From positions 1,054,001 through 1,118,000 of the forward strand of contig NZ_PYMB01000001.1 of NCBI RefSeq assembly GCF_003026455.1: a DNA stretch of 64,000 nt, written 5' to 3'. Both the position numbers and the translations under genes were made by a program. The notes beneath the pieces are model-generated. The model had not been told where the DNA came from. It searched no databases and was given only the letters and a program-made list of their open reading frames with translations. The DNA is from Photobacterium rosenbergii. GTDB lineage: Bacteria > Pseudomonadota > Gammaproteobacteria > Enterobacterales > Vibrionaceae. Positions 47,682 through 59,322 of the stretch are shown here, in pieces; position 1 is the first letter of the stretch; each line of letters begins with the position of its first letter.

Positions 47682-47700
47682 TGTCACGAAAAGTGTGACA
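47682..47700. promoter_or_regulatory. Palindromic operator candidate upstream of RND operon
   Basis: TGTCAC (47682-47687) and GTGACA (47695-47700) form a perfect palindrome with a 7-base spacer, about 110 bases before the adaptor gene. A related GTGTTTCAC follows directly. Confidence 0.45.
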
Positions 47701-47809
47701 GTGTTTCACGTAGTAGCCTGATTATCCTTTCCGTTCCAAAACTTAAAATAACACTGTTTTAAATATATCGACTTTAAATAAAACAGCTTTTTTTTGAGTG
47801 GAATGGATG

Positions 47810-48988
47810 ATGAAAATAATAACTCCCTATGCGTTGGCCCCAATAGCCATACTTGTTCTTGGCGGTTGCAGTGACAATACGCCACCAGCCGCCGAAAAGT
47901 CTCCGCGTCCTGTACAAGTCATTGAGCTTGGTAGCCAACACCAATTTAATACCCGTCAATTTTCGGGTGTTCTGGAAGCTATCGATACCGCAAACCTTGC
48001 GTTTAAAGTGCCAGGCACTATTACCGAAGTCCTGGTAAAAACGGGAGAGCAAGTAAAACAGGGTCAAATCATCGCAAGGCTAGACCCACATGACTACCAG
48101 GTTGCGGTGCTTGAACTTGAAGCCAGATTGGATGAGGCGAAAGCCGCAAAAGCGTTAGCGGATATTGAACTTAAGCGGGTCAAGCAAGCCACTAGCGATA
48201 ATGCCATCGCTGAAGTGAACCTTGACCGGGCTGTATCCGGCTATAAGCGTAGCCAAGCAATGGTCAAAGTGGTTGAGCAGAACTTACAAAAAGCCAAAGA
48301 TGCCCTTTCCTACACCGAGTTAACCGCGCCATTTGATGGTGTCATTGGTAAACGCTTTAGCGAACAATTCGAGCAAGCGGCTCCTGGCTTCCCCGTTTTC
48401 ACGATCCATCAACCAAGCCTCCTTCAGGCTGTTGTCGATATCCCAGAAAGCCTCATCAACCAGTTCGAAAGCCAGCCAAGCGGGGCTGTATCATGGTATG
48501 GCAATAACACTCCTATCCCGGCCACGCTAAAAGAAGTCAGTACTCTGCCTGATCCTATCAAGCAAACGTACCAGCTTACCTACCAGCTAGATCAAACTGC
48601 GCTTACAATGGATAACTCAGCCCTACCAGGAAAGGCCATTCAATTGAATATTGCCTTTGCTCAGGGTGAAGGCCAGTACTGCATTCCCTATTCTGCGATA
48701 ATGCAAACAGGCGTTACCCATACCGTTTTTGCCATCAAAGATGGGACAGCCAACCCAAGAAGCGTCACGATACATTCCCTGCAAGCTAACCAGGCTTGTA
48801 TCTCAGGCAACGTTAACGCTGGCGATAAAATCATCACCGGGGGCGTGCCCTACCTAGAACCAAGCCAACCGGTCGGTGAGGTGATCACCACAGCTTTAGT
48901 GCCACCACAGGCACCTAATAATGAGGTATTTGTTGCTTCTGCCTCAGAGCCTTCATTGTCCAATGAATCAGCGCCACAAGCTCGATAG
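47810..48988 (+). CDS. RND efflux periplasmic adaptor (membrane fusion lipoprotein)
   Basis: 392 residues from ATG 47810; ATG 47807 and GTG 47798 are alternatives. Lipobox ILVLGGC at the N-terminus. A biotinyl-lipoyl-like half motif (VPGTITEVLVKTGEQVKQGQ), a helical hairpin and a beta-barrel follow (AIDTANLAFKVPG, LTAPFDGVIGKRF). It bridges the RND pump and the outer-membrane channel. First gene of a three-gene operon. Confidence 0.92.
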   Translation: MKIITPYALAPIAILVLGGCSDNTPPAAEKSPRPVQVIELGSQHQFNTRQFSGVLEAIDTANLAFKVPGTITEVLVKTGEQVKQGQIIARLDPHDYQVAVLELEARLDEAKAAKALADIELKRVKQATSDNAIAEVNLDRAVSGYKRSQAMVKVVEQNLQKAKDALSYTELTAPFDGVIGKRFSEQFEQAAPGFPVFTIHQPSLLQAVVDIPESLINQFESQPSGAVSWYGNNTPIPATLKEVSTLPDPIKQTYQLTYQLDQTALTMDNSALPGKAIQLNIAFAQGEGQYCIPYSAIMQTGVTHTVFAIKDGTANPRSVTIHSLQANQACISGNVNAGDKIITGGVPYLEPSQPVGEVITTALVPPQAPNNEVFVASASEPSLSNESAPQAR

Positions 48989-48997
48989 GTGACCAAG

Positions 48998-51900
48998 ATG
49001 AACCTTGCAGAATTTGCCATTCGACAGCGCACCTTCATTGTTTTTTTCAGTGTGCTCTGCGTGATCGCCGGTATCACGTCCTATTTCAAGCTTGGCAAGC
49101 TTGAAGACCCGACCTTTACCGTTAAAAGCGCCGTTGTCGTGACGCTCTACCCGGGTGCATCAGCCCAAGAAGTTGAAGAACAGGTCACAGATAAAATCGA
49201 GACTAAGTTGCAAGAGATGGAGACGCTGTGGAAACTGCGTTCACTCTCAAGGCCAGGTAGCTCGATGATTTTTGTCGACCTCCAAGAGGCGACCAACTCC
49301 AAAGATCTTCCCCAGCAGTGGGACTTGCTTCGCCGTAAGGTCAATGACGTTAAGCTCAGCTTACCGCCAACCGCCCAGATCAGCATTGTTCAGGATGAGT
49401 TCTCTGAAGTGTACGGCATGCTATTTGCGGTCACGGGAGAGGGTATTGAACCTAGCGAGCTGCGACTTTATGCCAAAGAACTTCAACGCCGCCTGAAAGC
49501 CGTCGAAGGTATCAAGAAAATAGAGCTGCACGGCGTACGCAACCAAGTAGTAAATATCGACCTTCCTGATGAACGTTTGGCTGATTATGGTATCTCTTCC
49601 GCTCAGGTGATCAACCAACTTGCTAGCCAAAACATGATTTATGAAGCGGGTAAATTCAAGGCAGGTATCGAACGCATTCGTATCGACCAAGGCAGTGAGT
49701 TCACTAGCTTGGACGATATCCGAAACCTGATGATAAAAGGTGGCATTGGTGATTTAGGTACTGGCCTTATCCGACTTGGCGATATAGCCACTGTCTCAAT
49801 GGGTTACCAAACACCAGCCCTTTCTGAAAGCCGCTTCAATGGCATTGATGCTATTACACTGGCAGTAAGCCCTAACTCCGGTATCAATGTGGTGTCTCTT
49901 GGTGACCAACTCAACCAGGTGATTGATGAATACCAGCAGACCTTACCACTCGGCGTCGAGATCAACACCGTTGCTTTCCAACCGGAAGAAGTTCAAAAGT
50001 CGATCAACAACTTCGTCTCCAATTTGGTGGAAAGTGTCGCCATTGTTGTTGTGATCCTATGGCTATTCATGGGCATGAAAAGTGCGCTGATCGTCGGCAG
50101 CAGCTTGATGCTGACTATTCTGCTAACTCTGATCTACATGAAGATAGATGCGATTGATCTGCAAAGGGTTTCGCTAGGTACCTTCATTCTTGCACTGGGT
50201 ATGCTGGTTGATAATGCGATTGTCGTAACAGACATGATCATCTCAAAGATCAATAAAGGTATCGATCGACTAAGCGCAGCAAAAGAAACCGTTCAGGAAA
50301 CCGCTGTACCACTTCTTGCTGCTACTTTCATTGCGGTAATGGGTGCCAGCCCTGTGATGTTCTCTAAAACAGACTCAGCAGAATTTGCCGGTTCGGTATT
50401 CTGGGTAATGTGTGCATCACTGCTACTTTCGTGGCTGATAGCGATGACCATCACGCCTTTGATGTGTTGGGCATGGATAAAACCGAGCAAAAAACAATCG
50501 GCATCAAATAATGCTCCATCAGAAAACAAACCATCCTTGTACCGCAAAGCCGTCCACTATACAGTGCGCCACCCGCTCAAGGGGCTTAGCCTATTAATCC
50601 CGCTGCTTGGTGTTACTGCGTTTGTGGTACCACATATTGCCGTTAACTTCATGCCAACCTCTGATCGTCCGATGGTCTTCCTCGATTACTGGTTACCCAA
50701 TGGCGCTCAAATAGAACAGACTTCAGCAGATATGGTTCGTATCGAAGATTGGCTTCGTGAGCAACCAGAAGTGAAAGACTTTACTACGTTTGTAGGAGCC
50801 AGCGCACCGCGATTCTCGGTAACGGTAGAGCCGGAGCCTTATGATCCAAGTTACGGCCAGATCCTAATCAATACCCATGATTTTGATGGTATTGAAGCGC
50901 TTGAGCGCCGGGGCGATAAGTGGCTACAAGAGCAGTTCCCTCATGCAGAGCCGCGTTTCCGTGCACTTAAGCTTGCCACCAAAGACAAGTTCAGCATTGA
51001 AGGGAGGTTTATCGGCCCAGATCCTGAGGTGCTGCATGACTTATCCAAACAGGCCCAAGCCATTATGCAAGCCCATCCGAACACCAAGTATGTTCGTGAT
51101 GACTGGCGCCAGAAAAGTAAGGTCATCGTACCTCAACTGAACCAAGAGCAAGCGCGTCGCGCAGGTATCAACCGAACTGATGTGGCCTTGGCTATCCAAC
51201 GTGCAACAGAGGGCGTTACCTTGGCACAACTTCATCAAGGTGATGAGCTTATCCCTATCAAGATACGTAGCGCAGAGGCTGACATTGGTTCGCTAGAAAC
51301 CCTGCCAGTACGCTCTCTTATGGGTATGCACTCTGTCCCTCTTGGTCAGGTGGTCGACAAATTCGAACTCAAAGACGAAGAGAGCATGATTTGGCGTCGC
51401 AACCGTGTCCCTGCCATCACGGTACAAGCAGCTGTTACGGGTATGACGGCATCTGATGTGCGCAAAGAGCTTATCGAAGATATAGAAGCTATTGAGCTTC
51501 CTTATGGCTATAGCTTTGAGTGGGGCGGTGAATATTACGATGAAGACAGGGCAATTACCGATACCTTCAAACAGCTGCCTAAAGCCTTGTTGATTATGGT
51601 GATCATCCTTGTTGCGCTGTTCAATGGCTTTAAGCAACCCATCATCATCCTTACCACAGTGCCGCTGGCTGCCACTGGTGCAAGTTGGTTCCTGTTGATG
51701 ACAGATAAACCTTTCGGTTTCATGGCGTTAATCGGTGCTATCGCCCTATCTGGCATGATCATCAAGAACGGCATTGTCCTAATGGATCAAATCGAACTGG
51801 AAAGGAACAACGGCAAAGGGTTAGAAGAAGCAATCGAAGAAGCAACTTTGAACCGCACCATGGCCATCTCGATGGGCGCCCTGACAACGGCCCTAGGTAT

Positions 51901-52087
51901 GATCCCATTGTTGTCCGACCGACTGTTTGACCAAATGGCTGCAACCATTATAGGCGGCTTGGCTGCAGCGACAGTATTGTCCCTGTTTGTGATGCCAGCC
52001 CTATATCGCCTGTTCTACCGGGCCGATTTGAAACAACCAACACCACAAACTTTGGCTAACGAGGAACTGACTAATGAACAAGCTTAA
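48998..52087 (+). CDS. RND-family inner-membrane efflux pump
   Basis: 1029 residues from ATG 48998 behind AGGTGA. Twelve membrane segments and two large periplasmic loops are in the usual RND places. LGMLVDNAIVVTDMI in the fourth helix carries the Asp used for proton relay, and GAIALSGMIIKNGIVLMDQIE is in the second half. It pumps drugs or toxic compounds by proton exchange; the substrate is unknown. The stop overlaps the next gene by 14 bases. Confidence 0.94.
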   Translation: MNLAEFAIRQRTFIVFFSVLCVIAGITSYFKLGKLEDPTFTVKSAVVVTLYPGASAQEVEEQVTDKIETKLQEMETLWKLRSLSRPGSSMIFVDLQEATNSKDLPQQWDLLRRKVNDVKLSLPPTAQISIVQDEFSEVYGMLFAVTGEGIEPSELRLYAKELQRRLKAVEGIKKIELHGVRNQVVNIDLPDERLADYGISSAQVINQLASQNMIYEAGKFKAGIERIRIDQGSEFTSLDDIRNLMIKGGIGDLGTGLIRLGDIATVSMGYQTPALSESRFNGIDAITLAVSPNSGINVVSLGDQLNQVIDEYQQTLPLGVEINTVAFQPEEVQKSINNFVSNLVESVAIVVVILWLFMGMKSALIVGSSLMLTILLTLIYMKIDAIDLQRVSLGTFILALGMLVDNAIVVTDMIISKINKGIDRLSAAKETVQETAVPLLAATFIAVMGASPVMFSKTDSAEFAGSVFWVMCASLLLSWLIAMTITPLMCWAWIKPSKKQSASNNAPSENKPSLYRKAVHYTVRHPLKGLSLLIPLLGVTAFVVPHIAVNFMPTSDRPMVFLDYWLPNGAQIEQTSADMVRIEDWLREQPEVKDFTTFVGASAPRFSVTVEPEPYDPSYGQILINTHDFDGIEALERRGDKWLQEQFPHAEPRFRALKLATKDKFSIEGRFIGPDPEVLHDLSKQAQAIMQAHPNTKYVRDDWRQKSKVIVPQLNQEQARRAGINRTDVALAIQRATEGVTLAQLHQGDELIPIKIRSAEADIGSLETLPVRSLMGMHSVPLGQVVDKFELKDEESMIWRRNRVPAITVQAAVTGMTASDVRKELIEDIEAIELPYGYSFEWGGEYYDEDRAITDTFKQLPKALLIMVIILVALFNGFKQPIIILTTVPLAATGASWFLLMTDKPFGFMALIGAIALSGMIIKNGIVLMDQIELERNNGKGLEEAIEEATLNRTMAISMGALTTALGMIPLLSDRLFDQMAATIIGGLAAATVLSLFVMPALYRLFYRADLKQPTPQTLANEELTNEQA

Positions 52088-53528
52088 CCTATCGGTATTA
52101 GCGGTTGCCTTGATCCTAACCGGCTGTGCATCGGCGCCTGATTATCAGCAGCCAAGCCACTCGCTGACTGATACCTTCCTGAACCAATCTGTGGAAGGAA
52201 CCAACTCAAACCAGCGTCTAGCGAATGAGCCGATCAGTGCCCATTGGTGGTCACAATTTAATGATCCAACGCTTAATCAGCTCATCAAGGATGCACAAAA
52301 CCAGAATATCCCGTTGAAAGTCGCCTCAGAGAGGATCAAATCTGCCCAGGCTTTTAATCAGATCGTCGAGTCCTTCAAAGTGCCGACGGTTAGTCTAGGC
52401 GCTGGCTACACCTCGTATGGCATTAGTGAAAATGACCCACTGCTCGGTGCTGCTGTGTCGTCCAACAATCCACTGGGTACCCCGATTCTCGACAGTGATC
52501 AAAGTGCCTTCCATGCAGGAATGACTATCGCGTGGGAGCTAGACTTGTTTGGCCGTATCGACAACCAAGCCAGAGCGGCTTCGATCCGCGCCGAGCAAGC
52601 CGAGATCATGCGACAAGGGCTGACAACCTTGATCACCAGTGATGTGATCCACAATTACCTGCAACTCCGGGGAGCACAAGAACGCAAAGCCATCGCCCTC
52701 GATCTTGTTAACGATCAGCAGCAAACGCTGGAACTGGTAGAAAAGGTCCATCGCAGTGGCTACGGCTCCCAACTCGATGTTGCTAGAGCCAAAGCCATGC
52801 TAGCAGCCACTAAAGCAGTGATCCCCCAGCTAGAAACCGCTGAGAATGCCCACCAGCAACGCTTGGGGATCTTACTGGGTGAATCACCACGGCAAATAAA
52901 ACAGCGTCTTGCAAGTGCTTCTCCATTACCAACCTTTGACGGAGTTATTCCAACAGGGTTGCCGTCTGATCTGTTGCAAAGGCGACCTGATCTACGGATC
53001 GCCGAACGGGAAATGGCGGCCCAGAATGCCGAGCTGGCCGCTGCGGTTGCCAACCAGTATCCGAAATTCTACCTGACCGGTGCGCCGGGAGTATTGGCCA
53101 ACGACTTTGATGATTTGTTTAGCAGTGACTCGGCGACCTGGATGGCGAGTTTGGGTGTTAGCTGGAACATCTTCGACGGTGGACGCACCGATGCCATGAT
53201 AGCGCTGCAAGAGTCTCGCTTCGAAGCCAGTGCCCTCTCCTACCAACACGCCTTTAACAGCGCTATTGGTGAGGTGGAAACCTTGCTCAATGGCTACGGC
53301 AATAGCCAGCAGTACCAAGCCTTGCTGTTAGAGGCTGAAACTGAAACTGACAAAGCGGTAAACAAAGCGCTTTCACTCTACAAAGCGGGCTTGATTGACT
53401 ACCTATCAGTACTGGACGCTCAACGTCAGCAGCATGCAATGCGTGACCAAGTAGTCGCAGCACGCCTTCAGACTGCCAACATGGTTGTTGGCCTTAACAA
53501 GGCACTAGGAGGTGATTGGGAAATTTAA
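52074..53528 (+). CDS. Outer-membrane efflux channel, NodT/TolC type
   Basis: 484 residues. A lipoprotein signal (LILTGCASAPDYQQPS) and two OEP repeats with the NodT-class features PISAHWWSQFNDPTLNQLI and GLPSDLLQRRPDLRIAEREM. It is the outer-membrane exit of the RND system. Overlaps the pump gene by 14 bases, so translation is coupled. Confidence 0.94.
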   Translation: MNKLNLSVLAVALILTGCASAPDYQQPSHSLTDTFLNQSVEGTNSNQRLANEPISAHWWSQFNDPTLNQLIKDAQNQNIPLKVASERIKSAQAFNQIVESFKVPTVSLGAGYTSYGISENDPLLGAAVSSNNPLGTPILDSDQSAFHAGMTIAWELDLFGRIDNQARAASIRAEQAEIMRQGLTTLITSDVIHNYLQLRGAQERKAIALDLVNDQQQTLELVEKVHRSGYGSQLDVARAKAMLAATKAVIPQLETAENAHQQRLGILLGESPRQIKQRLASASPLPTFDGVIPTGLPSDLLQRRPDLRIAEREMAAQNAELAAAVANQYPKFYLTGAPGVLANDFDDLFSSDSATWMASLGVSWNIFDGGRTDAMIALQESRFEASALSYQHAFNSAIGEVETLLNGYGNSQQYQALLLEAETETDKAVNKALSLYKAGLIDYLSVLDAQRQQHAMRDQVVAARLQTANMVVGLNKALGGDWEI

Positions 53529-53757
53529 CCTGTTCTCTATTCGTTATATTCACTTTTTTGCCCGGCAAGTTGCTCGCTCTACCACTCATAACAGGCTTGC
53601 TGGGCTTTTTTCCTCATACTCTCCTACGAAAATTTCCGCTATACCCCTATACCTGCCACAACCATGCAATTCCCTGCTTGATTGGTCTGATGAGTTGTTA
53701 AATAATGATTTCATTACGGAAAGGCTCAACCGCTGTCATCCATATAGGGATATCATG

Positions 53758-54507
53758 ATGAAACTTCACCACATCAATGGCTACATCCAATCGATATATC
53801 TTGTTGAATACCGTTATGGACTGCTATTGCTTGATGGTTGCTGTAGGGCAGATATCCCTATTTTGCTGGATTTCATTGCTAAGGAACTCAATCGTCCTAC
53901 CAAAGATCTCAAACTGGTGGTCGTAACCCATATGCACCCCGATCACGCTGGGGCTGCACACCGCCTTCGAAAGCTTACAGGCTGCGCAATTGCCGCTGCT
54001 AATGTACCAGGTCACTGGTACCAAGGGATTGACGGTGCACTGATGCACTGGACCGATTTGCTACTGGCTGGATGGGTGGCAAAGCGAATGAACAAGCCCC
54101 GTACCAACTTATGGTATGACGCTAAACTGAAGCCGGATTATTTATTGGATGACCAAGAACCCTTACCCGGTTTCCCCGAATGGCAAGCTCTGGCAACCCA
54201 AGGTCATACCGACAGAGATTTATCTTTATATCACAAGGATTCAGGCAAAATTTATGTCGCGGATTTAATGGTGAAAGTCAAAGGGCGCTATATTCCGCCT
54301 TTTCCTGTGTTCTACCCAAAACGTTATCGTAGTTCGATTGAGAAAGTCATCAATCTATCGCCAACGAGCGTATTGCTTGCCCACGGCGGCGAAATAAGTC
54401 CTGCGGCAGAAGATTACCAACACCTACTGGACAAGGCACCAACAGCGCCGGTCACCCATTGGCGCTCGGTAAAAACAAAATTTAAGCGGGCGATTTCAGT
54501 AACGTGA
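53758..54507 (+). CDS. MBL-fold metallo-hydrolase
   Basis: 249 residues from ATG 53758, which has AGGGA in front and begins the conserved fold (MKLHHINGYIQSIYLV). The frame is open 82 codons further back into the efflux gene, but that stretch shows no family likeness. Metal motifs: THMHPDHAG (HxHxDH), GHTDRD, VADLMV and AHGG. The hydrolysed substrate is unknown. It follows the RND operon on the same strand. Confidence 0.85.
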   Translation: MKLHHINGYIQSIYLVEYRYGLLLLDGCCRADIPILLDFIAKELNRPTKDLKLVVVTHMHPDHAGAAHRLRKLTGCAIAAANVPGHWYQGIDGALMHWTDLLLAGWVAKRMNKPRTNLWYDAKLKPDYLLDDQEPLPGFPEWQALATQGHTDRDLSLYHKDSGKIYVADLMVKVKGRYIPPFPVFYPKRYRSSIEKVINLSPTSVLLAHGGEISPAAEDYQHLLDKAPTAPVTHWRSVKTKFKRAISVT

Positions 54508-54579
54508 GATGCCTGATTTGGTATCCACTTTGGCGTAATATCACTGCGTACGATTAGCATAAATGGAAATGACACAACA

Positions 54580-55182
54580 ATGAGCCAGTCTCTTACTGAA
54601 CAAACCATCAAGCTTGCCAAAGGATCAGCAACAAGCGCCCGCCCATGCTTGATGTCAGCTTGGTCAGAACACGCCCAACCTCTCAGTCACTGGCTCAAAG
54701 CAAAATCCCACGACGAGGCTCTGGCCGAAGACTTGCTCCAAGAAGTATTTATCCGCGCCATGCTCAAAGATACAGAGTTTTGTGATATCGATAATCCATG
54801 CGCTTGGCTTTACCGTGTCGCCAATAACCTGCTGATAGACCACCGCCGGAAAAAGCGCCTTGATCCGCTTGAGCAGGATATCGAACAAGAGACAAACTCA
54901 GAGGCTGTCATCGACACGCTTACCCAATGCTTGAACCGGGTACTGACGGAACTTCCAGAACAAGACAGTCACGTATTAAAGGCTTGTGACATAAGAGGAA
55001 TGACTCAGCAAGAATATGGCAATCGGCATGGCCTCACCCTACCTGCCGTCAAATCGCGTCTTTTGCGCGCTCGAGGGAAATTGAAAAAGCAATTGATGAC
55101 GGCATGTAAAGTTAAGCTCGATGGAAATCAACATGTTTGTTGTTTTACGCCGCGGGAAGAGAATAAAAAAGAAAAGCTATGA
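54580..55182 (+). CDS. ECF sigma factor, SigZ-like
   Basis: 200 residues. Region 2 (LAEDLLQEVFIRAMLKD and NPCAWLYRVANNLLIDHRRK) and region 4 (MTQQEYGNRHGLTLPAVKSRLL). A C-terminal tail with CCF and charged residues resembles SigZ-type sigma factors. No anti-sigma gene is adjacent; the tail may act in regulation. Confidence 0.87.
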   Translation: MSQSLTEQTIKLAKGSATSARPCLMSAWSEHAQPLSHWLKAKSHDEALAEDLLQEVFIRAMLKDTEFCDIDNPCAWLYRVANNLLIDHRRKKRLDPLEQDIEQETNSEAVIDTLTQCLNRVLTELPEQDSHVLKACDIRGMTQQEYGNRHGLTLPAVKSRLLRARGKLKKQLMTACKVKLDGNQHVCCFTPREENKKEKL

Positions 55183-55252
55183 CCCGTTGAAGCTTCATCG
55201 AAGTCCAACTTAGCCATAGCTTACATCTAATCTGTAATTTTCATTTAAGGTG

Positions 55253-56086
55253 TTAGTTAACTCCCTTTTGGTTCTCAACAGCATTAATGAAGGTCTCTCT
55301 GGCGTTCGGTACGCCCCTTTTCTCCGCTTCATTTAACAAGGTAATGGCCTGATCCATATCACCTTGCTCTACGCTGTTTTGAATTGAATCCAAATAGTCT
55401 ATGTTGCCGCTATCTCTAGCGGGTTGATACTCGGTCGCAGCATAAGCACTGCCTTGATGACCATGACCTGACGCCAATGCCGTTAAATGTAGCTGGCCAT
55501 ATTTACTATGCAATGCCGTTAGATCTGGGATACTAGGAGGCTGGTTGCCTTTTCCAATCGCGAACGCTTTGGCAGGGTGCAACACCGTGGTACTTCCCTT
55601 AAGATCTTCAGCCGTGGTATAGATTAAAACATTGACTCGCTCAGTACCGAACTTCGGCACAATGGTAAACTTGGCCTGAACTTGATCTCCTTGCAAAAGC
55701 CTTGCTGGTATATATTTGAATTCGCCCGACTCAATGTGATAAAGCACCTCCCCTTCGGGATCAGTTACCAATACATTTGGGTTATACAAGGTTAATTTGC
55801 TATCCACATAACTGGTGAGCACCATTTCAATCGGCGTACTCGTTACTGGAATAACAAAGCTGGCAACCGGGCCTGTACTCTCATCACTGACCAGTACCTG
55901 ACTTGTTTCGTTAAATTCAAAATTGATATCTAACGGCATCGCCAGTTCCTGCCAATTTAACTCTGCTGCAGAAACAGCCCTATTTTTGGTAGGACTTTTA
56001 GCCTGAGTACTGACTTCGGGTGCTGACGAGCAACCCGAAGTCATAATGATGCACAGGGATAAAATTATGGAGATTGACTTAAGCAT
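55253..56086 (-). CDS. malM: Maltose operon periplasmic protein MalM
   Basis: 277 residues with a lipoprotein-like signal (CIIMTSGCSSAP). The conserved MalM body includes FVIPVTSTPIEMVLTSYVD and YIPARLLQGDQVQAKF. In E. coli MalM is a periplasmic protein of the maltose regulon with unclear role. It starts 20 bases after lamB and is its operon partner. Confidence 0.88.
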   Translation of the reverse strand: MLKSISIILSLCIIMTSGCSSAPEVSTQAKSPTKNRAVSAAELNWQELAMPLDINFEFNETSQVLVSDESTGPVASFVIPVTSTPIEMVLTSYVDSKLTLYNPNVLVTDPEGEVLYHIESGEFKYIPARLLQGDQVQAKFTIVPKFGTERVNVLIYTTAEDLKGSTTVLHPAKAFAIGKGNQPPSIPDLTALHSKYGQLHLTALASGHGHQGSAYAATEYQPARDSGNIDYLDSIQNSVEQGDMDQAITLLNEAEKRGVPNARETFINAVENQKGVN

Positions 56087-56106
56087 TCCCTATCTCTCTA
56101 TACCTC

Positions 56107-58092
<1,986 letters not shown>

Positions 58093-59274
58093 ATGAAAAA
58101 AGCCCTTACCACTGCAGCTTTTTGTACCCTTGCCACAATTGGCTCAGTTAATACGTTTGCAGCGATAGAAGAAGGCCAGCTTACCATTTGGATCAATGGC
58201 GACAAAGGCTACAACGGTCTGGCTGAAGTCGGTAAGAAATTTGAGGAAGATACAGGTGTGAAAGTCACCGTTGCTTTCCCAGATGGCCTGTCTGAGAAGT
58301 TCCCTCAAGTCGCTGCGGCTGGTGATGGTCCAGATATCGTATTCTGGGCACACGACCGTTTCGGTAGTTATGCCAAATCAGGTTTGCTGATTGAAGTAAA
58401 ACCCTCCAAGGAACTAAAAGATAAGATCATCGACTTTACCTGGGATGCTGTTCGGTATGACGGTAAGTATATTGGCTACCCCATTGCAGTTGAGGCGCTC
58501 TCTTTAATTTACAACAAAGATTTGGTTTCTACCCCACCTAAGAACTGGGAAGACATTGAAGCTCTAGATAAAAAGCTTCAGGAAAATGGCAAAAAAGCGA
58601 TCATGTGGAATTTGAAAGAGCCCTATTTTTCATGGCCTGTCATTTCTGCTGATGGCGGTTACGCGTTCAAAAGCACGGATAAAGGCTATGACGTCAAAGA
58701 TGTTGGTGTTAATAATGCTGGTGCCGAAAGCGGTATGAACTTTATTAAATCACTGGTTGATAAAAAAGTTATCTCGCCAGATATGGATTACAACATCGCT
58801 GAAGCTGAGTTCAACAAGGGGAACGTGGCGATGACAATCAATGGCCCTTGGTCATGGGGTAATATTGATAAATCAGGTATTAACTACGGCGTCGCGCTAT
58901 TACCCGAGCTAAATGGCAGCCCTTCACAGCCATTTGTCGGCATATTGACTGCAGGCATAAGCTCCGTCTCACCCAACCAAGATCTTGCCGTTGAGTTTAT
59001 AGAGAACTACCTACTCACTGACGAGGGCTTGGGTATGGTAAATGATGACAAACCACTCGGCGCGGTCGCACTGAAATCATTCCAGAAAAAAATTGAAGAA
59101 GATGTCCGCATTGCCGCCACGATGGAGAACGCACAAAACGGTGAGATTATGCCTAATGTTCCGCAGATGACTGCATTTTGGTATGCCTTAGGCAATGCCA
59201 TTCAAAATGTTGTTGATGGTCGCCAAGATGTTGATGAGGCATTGGATGAAGCAGCCGGACACATGCTTAAATAG
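58093..59274 (+). CDS. malE: Maltose/maltodextrin-binding protein MalE
   Basis: 393 residues from ATG 58093 behind AGAAGGA; the frame is open 24 codons further back without a ribosome-binding site. A signal peptide ends TFAA near residue 24. [25 protein letters not shown] and the [15 protein letters not shown] segment match E. coli MalE closely. It binds maltodextrins in the periplasm and hands them to MalFGK2. Confidence 0.94.
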   Translation: MKKALTTAAFCTLATIGSVNTFAAIEEGQLTIWINGDKGYNGLAEVGKKFEEDTGVKVTVAFPDGLSEKFPQVAAAGDGPDIVFWAHDRFGSYAKSGLLIEVKPSKELKDKIIDFTWDAVRYDGKYIGYPIAVEALSLIYNKDLVSTPPKNWEDIEALDKKLQENGKKAIMWNLKEPYFSWPVISADGGYAFKSTDKGYDVKDVGVNNAGAESGMNFIKSLVDKKVISPDMDYNIAEAEFNKGNVAMTINGPWSWGNIDKSGINYGVALLPELNGSPSQPFVGILTAGISSVSPNQDLAVEFIENYLLTDEGLGMVNDDKPLGAVALKSFQKKIEEDVRIAATMENAQNGEIMPNVPQMTAFWYALGNAIQNVVDGRQDVDEALDEAAGHMLK

Positions 59275-59322
59275 CTATTTAAAGTGAAAGTTCCCCTATT
59301 TTAATAATAAGGTGACTAGGGT

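Noticed and set aside
53512-53757. 82-codon N-terminal extension of the MBL-fold protein
   Set aside because: The conserved fold and a ribosome-binding site begin at 53758; the extension overlaps the efflux gene and shows no family similarity.
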